This document shows, in pieces, positions 57,806-64,000 of a stretch of DNA of 64,000 nucleotides; the stretch's first letter is position 1; each line of letters opens with the position of its first letter. The translations under genes were made by a program, and so were the position numbers. The DNA is taken from assembly GCF_037094465.1 (NCBI RefSeq), contig NZ_CP146609.1, positions 3,777,501-3,841,500 of the forward strand, given 5' to 3'. The stretch is from Pseudodesulfovibrio sp. 5S69 (lineage in GTDB: Bacteria; Desulfobacterota; Desulfovibrionia; Desulfovibrionales; Desulfovibrionaceae). The notes under the pieces are model-generated. The model was not told the origin of the DNA. It did not search any database and saw only the letters and a list, made by a program, of their open reading frames with translations.

Positions 57806-58834
57806 ATGAAATTCGTGGATGAAGCGACCATCAAGGTGGCGTCCGGCAAGGGCGGCAACGGCTGCGCCAGCCTGCGGCGCGAGGCCAACGTGCCCAAGGG
57901 CGGCCCGGACGGCGGCGACGGCGGCAAGGGCGGCGACGTGATCTTTCGCGGCTCCGGCCGGTTGATGTCGCTCTACGACTTCCGCCTCAAGCGCCACTAC
58001 ACGGCCAGAAACGGCCAGTCCGGCATGGGCCGCGACCGCTACGGCAAGGCCGCCGACGACCTGATCGTCGATCTGCCCGTGGGTACGCTCATCTTCGAGA
58101 TCATCGAGGAGGAGGACGGGACCGTCCACGAGGAGCTGGTCGCCGACCTGGTGGAGGACGGCACCGAGATCGTCATCTGCAAGGGCGGGGACGGCGGACG
58201 CGGCAACCTGCACTTCAAGTCCTCGGTCAACCGCACCCCGCGCTACGCCGAACCCGGCTTTCCGGGTGAGGAGAAGCAGCTCCGGCTGGAACTCAAGATC
58301 CTGGCCGACGTGGGGCTGCTCGGCCTGCCTTCGGCGGGCAAGTCCACTTTCATCGCCAAGGTCTCGGCCGCCCGGCCCAAGATCGCGGCCTACCCGTTCA
58401 CCACGCTGGTGCCCAATCTCGGGGTCATCGAGAACGACGACTTCACCCGCATGGTCATCGCCGACATCCCCGGTCTGATCGAGGGGGCGAGCGAAGGGCG
58501 CGGCCTGGGCATCACCTTCCTCAAACACGTGGAGCGGACCCGCTTTCTGGTCCACATCCTGGCCGCCGAGGACGTCAACCGCGACGACCCGGCCGACGGC
58601 TACGACCTGCTCAACCAGGAGCTGCGGGAGTACAACGCCGAAATGGCCCTCAAGCCGCAGATCAAGGTCATCAACAAGATCGACACCCTGTCCGAAGAGG
58701 AACTGGCCGACATGAAGGCCAAGGTCGCGGCTTCCGGGCAAACGGTCTACTTCATTTCCGCCCTGACCGGCGAGGGCGTGGACGAGCTGCTGGCCGCCAT
58801 GTGGTCGCAGCTCGCCCAACTCGACGCCGAATAG
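57806..58834 (+). CDS. obgE: GTPase Obg/CgtA
   Basis: 342 residues. The Obg fold (about 1-158) is glycine-rich (KGGNGCASLRRE, GGPDGGDGGKGG). The G domain has G1 GLPSAGKST, G2 PFTT, G3 DIPGLIEGA and G4 NKID. The usual proB gene lies downstream in many genomes; here proB is 3.4 kb away after other genes. Obg links ribosome assembly to stress and growth control. Confidence 0.95.
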   Translation: MKFVDEATIKVASGKGGNGCASLRREANVPKGGPDGGDGGKGGDVIFRGSGRLMSLYDFRLKRHYTARNGQSGMGRDRYGKAADDLIVDLPVGTLIFEIIEEEDGTVHEELVADLVEDGTEIVICKGGDGGRGNLHFKSSVNRTPRYAEPGFPGEEKQLRLELKILADVGLLGLPSAGKSTFIAKVSAARPKIAAYPFTTLVPNLGVIENDDFTRMVIADIPGLIEGASEGRGLGITFLKHVERTRFLVHILAAEDVNRDDPADGYDLLNQELREYNAEMALKPQIKVINKIDTLSEEELADMKAKVAASGQTVYFISALTGEGVDELLAAMWSQLAQLDAE

Positions 58835-58838
58835 CCCC

Positions 58839-59213
58839 CTACTTTCGCTCGGCGAAGACCGCCTTGGCGGCGAAGATCGCGTTCAGCGCTGCCGGGAACC
58901 CCGCGTAGACCGCCACCTGCATGAAGGTCTCGACGATCTCCTCGCGCGTCCAGCCCACGTTCAGCGCGCCGTGGATGTGCACCTTGAGCTGCGGCTCGCA
59001 CGCCCCCTTGGCGGCCAGGGCCGAGATGGTGATCAGCTCCCGATCCTTGAGGCTCAGGCCCGGCCGGGCATAGATGTCCCCGAAGCCGAATTCGAGCATG
59101 AGCCGTCCGAAGTCCGGGGCGATGTCCGCCAAGGCCGCCACCACCTTGTCTCCCTGTTCCCCGTCCACGCGGCCGAGCATCTCCAAACCTCGTTCATAGC
59201 GTTCGTTGTCCAT
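58839..59213 (-). CDS. Carboxymuconolactone decarboxylase-family protein
   Basis: 124 residues; pattern LSLKDRELITISALAAKGACEPQLKVHIHGALNVGWTREEIVETFMQ is that of the CMD family. It has the single Cys and the His of PcaC-type proteins but not the CxxC of AhpD. It is divergent from a LysR gene 90 bases away, which probably controls it. Confidence 0.88.
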   Translation of the reverse strand: MDNERYERGLEMLGRVDGEQGDKVVAALADIAPDFGRLMLEFGFGDIYARPGLSLKDRELITISALAAKGACEPQLKVHIHGALNVGWTREEIVETFMQVAVYAGFPAALNAIFAAKAVFAERK

Positions 59214-59303
59214 GACAACCTCCTTTTTCTTGACTATGGCCCCGGAGCCGTGACACGTCCAATATTGCTTTTCACGTGCTGTGATATGGTGTAGATATCA
59301 GCT

Positions 59304-60182
59304 ATGAACAGCCGTCAGATGCGCTATTTCCTGGCCGTGGCCGAGACTCTGCACTTCCGCCGGGCAGCCGAATCGCTGCACATGACCCAGCCGCCGTTGT
59401 CCATGCAGATCGCAGCCTTCGAAGAGGAATTGGGCGTGGCCCTGTTTGTCCGCGACCGGCGGTCCGTGGTCCTGACCGAGGCGGGCGAGAGCCTGCTCGC
59501 GGACGTGCGCCGCATCCTGGGCGAGATGGAGGCGGCCGAACGGCGCGCGAAAGACACGGGATTGGGGCGCGTGGGCAGGCTGCGCGTGGGCTTCATCGGC
59601 CCGGCCATCGACGGCCCGCTGGGGGCTGACCTCAAGGCCTTTGGCGAGAGCCACCCCGGCATAACCCTGGAGTTGTCCGAAAAGTCCACGCCGGAGCTGG
59701 TGGAGGGAGTGCGCGGAAAGCGGCTGGATGCGGCCGTGGTCCGGCTGTCCGGGCAGAGGCCGGACAGGCTCGAACACCACGTCTACCACCGGGAAACCTA
59801 TGTCCTGGCCGTACCCGCCGGGCATCGTCTGGCCGGGGTGGCGGCCATTGAGCCGATGATGTTGGACGACGAGCCGCTGATCATGTTCCCCCGCCCCCTG
59901 AACCCGGTGTTGTACGACCAGTGGACCGCCCTGCTCTCCGGAGCTGGGGCGCGCCTTCGCGTGGCCCAGGAGGTCCTGACCAAGCACGCCACCGTGGCCC
60001 TGGTGGCGGCGGGCCTGGGCGTGTCGCCCGTGCCCCGCTCCACGGCGGACACCGGGCGCAGGGACGTGGCCTTCGTGCCCTTTGCCGCCCGGACGCCGGA
60101 GCTCACGTTCCATCTCATCGCCCGCCCCGAGCCTCACGGCGCGGCCCTGAAGACCTTTATCGATCAACTCGTTGGGAAGTAG
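59304..60182 (+). CDS. LysR-family transcriptional regulator
   Basis: 292 residues. Winged helix-turn-helix at 1-60 (MRYFLAVAETLHFRRAAESLHMTQPPLSMQI), then a periplasmic-binding-like effector domain (LRVGFIGPAIDG ... VAAGLGVSPVPRS). The pattern is close to the aromatic-compound subgroup (CatR/BenM like). It is divergent from the CMD-like gene. Confidence 0.9.
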   Translation: MNSRQMRYFLAVAETLHFRRAAESLHMTQPPLSMQIAAFEEELGVALFVRDRRSVVLTEAGESLLADVRRILGEMEAAERRAKDTGLGRVGRLRVGFIGPAIDGPLGADLKAFGESHPGITLELSEKSTPELVEGVRGKRLDAAVVRLSGQRPDRLEHHVYHRETYVLAVPAGHRLAGVAAIEPMMLDDEPLIMFPRPLNPVLYDQWTALLSGAGARLRVAQEVLTKHATVALVAAGLGVSPVPRSTADTGRRDVAFVPFAARTPELTFHLIARPEPHGAALKTFIDQLVGK

Positions 60183-60277
60183 CCGCGCCCGGCAGGGCAC
60201 GACCTCGCAGGGGATACCCCCCGAAACGCGGGAAACGGCATACCCACGGATCTGTTCAGGAGCGAAAAACCAATCTA

Positions 60278-62026
60278 TTACAGTCTTTTGATCCCGAAAC
60301 CGCTGCCCTTGTTGCCCAGGTTTCCGCGGCCGCGCACGTTCCGGTACATCTCGTAGACGCCGTCCATGGTCAGGTCGATCTCCGCGCCCAAGGAGCGCAG
60401 GGCGGCGCGCGGGTCCGGGTCGGCCTCGTCTATGCCGCCCTTATAGAACACGTTGGCCCCGTCCGGGCCGCTGTTGTTCAGCCGGTCGTAGTCGACCAGG
60501 GTCATGAGGGTGTCCGGGCCGTGCTCGTCGGGCTGGAGGAACTCCCGGGTCTCTTGGGACTCCTTGGCCACAGTCTTGCCGTTTTCGAAAATCTCGGTGG
60601 TGTGGGAGGAGCTCTGCAGGACCGCCGGGCGGTCGCCTTCGGTCAGTCCGCCCCCGGTGCGGAAGGGTAGGCGGTCGTCGACACCGCGATTCGGGGCGTT
60701 CCGGGCCCGTTGGCTGTCCTGCTTGCGCATGACCATTTCGCCGTCCTCGTAGAGTTCGGTGGTCCAGTCCACGGCAAAGGGCTTATTGCGGTGGCCGTAC
60801 TCGGCCATGTCGGCGGCAAAGCTGTACTGCCCCTTGGCGGCGGACCGGCCTATCCCCTCAATGAAGAATTCAGGCGCGGAGGAGCTTTCCGCCAGCTTCT
60901 TGCCCAGCAGCTCCGGAGCACTCTGCGGCTCGGGAGTGAGATATTCATCGGCGCTCATGCCCAGGAGCTCCAGGACGCTGGGCCGCTTCATGAGGCCCTG
61001 CCCATCGAACTCGTCCAAGCGGAAGGAACCGGAGCCGTGCTTGACCAACTCTCCCTCCTTGTACCAGCTGACGTCCACGGTCTGGTACTGCTTGCCGTCC
61101 TTGCCGCCCGTCCCGTTCTCCGATTCGTCGGTGACCGTCCCCTCGAACAGGAGATTTCCGTCACGGTCGAACTCCTGGCTGACCACGGAAAGCTGAGCGT
61201 CGTGGTAAAGCTCGCGGGTGGACATGGGACCCTGCCCATCCACATACTCGGCGGCGTTACGGTTGGACTGCTGGACGAACTCGCCCGCCTGGTCGATGAC
61301 GAGGCTCTTGGAGAGCTGCTTGTTGTCGTAGAATTCCTGGATGTCAGCGTGATAGCTCAGGTTGTGCGACTCCACGGTCAGCGCGCGGACCAGACTGTCC
61401 GTGTCGTTGCCCATCTTGCCGGTCATGCGCGAAAGGTCGTTGCCGGACAAGCTGATGGTTCCCCCTGCGGGATTCTTGGTACGTAGGAACATCTCGTCGC
61501 CCAGGGTACGCTCGATCTGCCCGTTCTTGAACCAGGTGACCGAGCGGTTCATGACCGCGCCGGACCAGCCGTTCTTGGTCTCAAGCCGGGCCATCTCCGC
61601 ATGGATGGTCTGGGAGACCTTGCCGTTCTTGTCATAGTAGCTGGTGTCGAGCACGGCCCGGCCGTCGGCCATGGTCCCATCCACCGACTTGACCAGCTTG
61701 TCCCCGTCGTACTCGCGCACGGTCAGGGTTTCGCCGTCAACGTCGATGATCTCGGTATGCCCGTTCTTGAGGGTGCGTTCGGAGTGGTTAGAGCCGGACA
61801 GGCCGTAGGACAACCCCCAGGGCGAGTCCCCGCTCTTGCCGGTGGTTTCCTGGCCGCCCAGGCCTACGGAGTCGGCAACCTCGGCACGGGCCTTACGTCT
61901 GGCCTCATCGCTGATGGAAACCACGTCCAACGAGGTGGATGAGCCCGTCTTTCCGGTGGAGTCGGCCCTGTCCCGGTTTACGGAATAAGCCATAGCGGTC
62001 GAAGTGCCACTGACTGGATCGATCAT
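60278..62026 (-). CDS. Large repeat protein with YwqK/MORN-like motifs
   Basis: 582 residues. Short beta-hairpin repeats with a Tyr/Trp-x-(Lys/Asp/Glu)-x-Gly core recur along it: YYDKNGKVSQT, WFKNGQIERT, WYKEGELVKH, LYEDGEMVMR, IFENGKTVAK. Such repeats resemble the YwqK/MORN-variant class. No signal peptide; the N-terminus is Ser/Thr-rich, with VVSISDEARRKARAEV, a pattern seen at the start of flagellum- or secretion-linked proteins of Desulfovibrio. Function unknown. Not operonic with proB, which is divergent. Confidence 0.55.
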   Translation of the reverse strand: MIDPVSGTSTAMAYSVNRDRADSTGKTGSSTSLDVVSISDEARRKARAEVADSVGLGGQETTGKSGDSPWGLSYGLSGSNHSERTLKNGHTEIIDVDGETLTVREYDGDKLVKSVDGTMADGRAVLDTSYYDKNGKVSQTIHAEMARLETKNGWSGAVMNRSVTWFKNGQIERTLGDEMFLRTKNPAGGTISLSGNDLSRMTGKMGNDTDSLVRALTVESHNLSYHADIQEFYDNKQLSKSLVIDQAGEFVQQSNRNAAEYVDGQGPMSTRELYHDAQLSVVSQEFDRDGNLLFEGTVTDESENGTGGKDGKQYQTVDVSWYKEGELVKHGSGSFRLDEFDGQGLMKRPSVLELLGMSADEYLTPEPQSAPELLGKKLAESSSAPEFFIEGIGRSAAKGQYSFAADMAEYGHRNKPFAVDWTTELYEDGEMVMRKQDSQRARNAPNRGVDDRLPFRTGGGLTEGDRPAVLQSSSHTTEIFENGKTVAKESQETREFLQPDEHGPDTLMTLVDYDRLNNSGPDGANVFYKGGIDEADPDPRAALRSLGAEIDLTMDGVYEMYRNVRGRGNLGNKGSGFGIKRL

Positions 62027-62222
62027 GTCTGCTCCTTATCTCGTTCCGGGCGGATACGGCTTGGTTCACTGCATCATATCGGCATCCGCTCATACATCTT
62101 TATATCGACCAGACTGTTAAATGACATTTTAATTATGAATAACGCCGGAAGGCTTGAACGATACGGAATCCCGCTCAAGTCCTTTCTTGCAGGCCGGAAC
62201 CAGTTGGAGTACCGTGCGCCCC

Positions 62223-63383
62223 ATGACGAAATCGCGCATCTCCAGAGACTCCCTGCTCGACAACGTCCGGCGGGTAGTGGTCAAGGTCGGCTCGGCCGTA
62301 CTGGCCACCCGGGACGGCCTGAACGGCACGGCCATCAACCGGCTGGCGGACCAACTGGCGACATTGTCCGACCGGGGACTGGACGTGGTTCTGGTCTCCT
62401 CAGGCGCCGTGGCCGCGGGCAGGCAACGCATCTTCGAGCGGACCCGCAAGAAGCACCGCAACGGCAAGGACATGGTTTCCCGGCAGGCGGCCTCGGCCGT
62501 GGGCCAGGGGCGGCTCATGCACGACTACGACGAGGCCTTTGCCCGGCACGGCAAGGTCACGGCCCAGGTCCTGCTGACCCGCAACGGGCTCAAGCTCCGC
62601 GACCGCTTCCTGAACGCGCGCAACACCCTGGAGAGGCTCCTGGAATGGGGCGTCATCCCGATCATCAACGAGAACGACACCGTGTCCACGCGGGAACTCG
62701 AATTCGGGGACAACGACACCCTGGCCGCCATGTGCCTGGGGCTCATCGGCGCGGACCTGTTCGTCAACCTGACCTCCGCCGACGGGGTCTTCGACAGGAA
62801 CCCGGACGGCAACCCCGACGCCAGGCCCATCCCGCTCATCGAGGACATCGCGGCCCTGGACCTGGAAACCATGTGCGACGGCAAGACCAACGTGGGCACG
62901 GGCGGCATGTATTCCAAGCTGCGCGCAGCCCGGCGGGCGGCCCAGTTGGGCGTACCCACCCTGATCGCCTCGGGCAAGGGCGCGTTCGACATCCCCGCGT
63001 CCCTGGACGGCGGCGACACGGGAACGCTCATCCTGCCCGACGACCGCGTGGTCTCCAGCAAGAAATTCTGGCTGGCCTACCGCGACGACCCCTGCGGAGC
63101 CATCCTGGTGGACGGCGGCGCGGCCAAGGCCTTGCTGACCAAAGGCACGTCGCTGCTGCCCATCGGCATTACCGGGGTGGAGGGCTGCTTCGGACGCGGT
63201 GCGCTCATCTTCATCAAGACCGAGGACGGCGACGAACTCGGCGTGGGCCAGACCAACTACTCGGCCGACGAATTGACGCAGATCAAGGGCAAGCGCACGG
63301 ACGAACTGGCGGCCATCATCGGCCCCACGGTCTCCGACGAGGCCGTGCACCGCGACAACATGCTCCTGGACGCGGCCATCTGA
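62223..63383 (+). CDS. proB: Glutamate 5-kinase
   Basis: 386 residues from the ATG at 62,223; an ATG 69 bases upstream is in frame but less likely. The kinase domain has VVVKVGSAVL, VSSGAVAAGRQ, LRDRFLNARNTL, INENDTVSTRELEFGDNDTLAA and GTGGMYSKLRAA. The C-terminal PUA domain (about 290-375) follows. It catalyses the first step of proline synthesis. The next gene overlaps the stop (TGATG). Confidence 0.94.
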   Translation: MTKSRISRDSLLDNVRRVVVKVGSAVLATRDGLNGTAINRLADQLATLSDRGLDVVLVSSGAVAAGRQRIFERTRKKHRNGKDMVSRQAASAVGQGRLMHDYDEAFARHGKVTAQVLLTRNGLKLRDRFLNARNTLERLLEWGVIPIINENDTVSTRELEFGDNDTLAAMCLGLIGADLFVNLTSADGVFDRNPDGNPDARPIPLIEDIAALDLETMCDGKTNVGTGGMYSKLRAARRAAQLGVPTLIASGKGAFDIPASLDGGDTGTLILPDDRVVSSKKFWLAYRDDPCGAILVDGGAAKALLTKGTSLLPIGITGVEGCFGRGALIFIKTEDGDELGVGQTNYSADELTQIKGKRTDELAAIIGPTVSDEAVHRDNMLLDAAI

Positions 63384-64000
63384 TGCGCAGGCTCTACCTC
63401 GACCGCAATCTCCAGTACGTCTTCGGCGTCACGCTCATGGCCGTGCTCGGCGTGTCGTCCATCATCCCGGCCCTGCCGGACATCATGAAGGGCCTGCACT
63501 TAAGCCCGGTGCAGATCGGCCTGGTCATCTCCGCCTTTACCCTGCCCGGCGTGCTCTTCTCGCCGCTGGTCGGGATCATGGCCGACCGCGTGGGCCGCAA
63601 GGTGCTCCTGGTGCCTTCGCTGTTCGTGTTCAGCGGCTTCGGCTTCGCCTGCTTCTTTGCTCGGACCATGGACCAGCTCCTGATCCTGCGTTTCTTCCAG
63701 GGCGTGGGCGCGGCCCCGCTGGGCGTACTCTACTCGACCATGATCGGCGACCTGTACCATGGGGTGGAACGCGGCCAGGCCATGGGCTACAACGCCTCGA
63801 TCCTGGCCATGGGCACGGCCGGATACCCGGCCATCGGCGGCGTCCTGGCCCTGCTCGGCTGGAACTATCCCTTCCTGTTGCCCTTGCTGGCCGTGCCCCT
63901 GGGGCTGGCCATTCTTTTTTTCATGAATACCCCGGAGCCCGACAAGTCCGGCAGCCTCAAGGAATATTTCGCGGAAGCGCTCAGGCGGATGAAAACGCGC
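63383..64000 (+). CDS. MFS transporter, N-terminal part
   Basis: 206 residues before the window edge. Helices 1-6 with the MFS motif A (GIMADRVGRKVL) between helices 2 and 3 and RFFQGVGAAPLGVLYSTMIGD for helix 4/motif C. It resembles drug-efflux type (DHA1) members. Translation is coupled to proB by the TGATG overlap. Confidence 0.88.
   Translation, partial: MRRLYLDRNLQYVFGVTLMAVLGVSSIIPALPDIMKGLHLSPVQIGLVISAFTLPGVLFSPLVGIMADRVGRKVLLVPSLFVFSGFGFACFFARTMDQLLILRFFQGVGAAPLGVLYSTMIGDLYHGVERGQAMGYNASILAMGTAGYPAIGGVLALLGWNYPFLLPLLAVPLGLAILFFMNTPEPDKSGSLKEYFAEALRRMKTR

Overview
The window looks like part of a chromosome of a Desulfovibrio-like bacterium (Desulfovibrionaceae, possibly Pseudodesulfovibrio). 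That is an inference from the GC-rich, strongly GCC/CTG-biased housekeeping genes on the right, the style of the cold-shock, helicase and cyclic-glucan genes, and an apparent selenoprotein. There are two compartments, separated at a tRNA-Ala(GGC) gene at 37,920-37,995 (minus strand).

Left compartment (1 to about 37.9 kb): lower-GC accessory DNA with mobile-element hallmarks. An intact tyrosine integrase (36,656-37,843) ends 76 bases from the 3' end of the tRNA. The last ~46 bases of the tRNA recur as direct repeats at 14,775 and 13,864. A decayed copy of the same integrase (13,304-13,786) sits at the same distance from the 13,864 repeat. This reads as islands stacked at one attachment site: an older, decayed one to the left of 13.9 kb, a one-gene segment (an SDR dehydrogenase) at 13.9-14.8 kb, and a ~23-kb island at 14.8-37.9 kb. 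The old part carries a sigma factor with a cluster of envelope and zinc-ribbon proteins (0.4-5.5 kb), a broken ISL3-family transposase, a B12-binding radical SAM enzyme, an RNA-binding protein with an RhlE-like helicase, small membrane proteins, and a gene-poor stretch (10.7-11.8 kb) full of perfect palindromes. The 23-kb island carries stress-type membrane and periplasmic proteins (GlsB/YeaQ-like, triple BON, DUF3309), a CheB-CheR-PAS protein with a partner histidine kinase, an AAA ATPase, a second, nearly identical copy of the radical SAM gene, and a giant cyclic beta-1,2-glucan synthase. Together these suggest envelope and osmotic stress adaptation.

Right compartment (38-64 kb): dense, high-GC core genes in short operons. 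They include two dipeptide/oligopeptide-type ABC permeases with an acetyltransferase, a hybrid sensor kinase, an alginate-lyase-family protein, RecN, MarC, an extracellular solute-binding-like protein, an acyl-ACP thioesterase, an HD-GYP-type protein, an ECF sigma factor with a putative anti-sigma factor bearing a glycogen-binding-type domain, a nitroreductase and a metallo-beta-lactamase-fold hydrolase. These are followed by ComF, ribosomal proteins L21 and L27 with the ObgE GTPase, a LysR regulator divergent from a carboxymuconolactone-decarboxylase-like protein, ProB, and the start of an MFS transporter.

The most notable item is an 80-codon gene at 54,809-55,051. It reads straight through an in-frame TGA that follows a Cys codon. 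Eleven bases after the TGA is a perfect stem-loop resembling a bacterial SECIS element. The gene abuts an NADPH-dependent FMN-reductase-like gene that is itself frameshifted. It is probably a small Cys-Sec selenoprotein that ordinary annotation would miss.
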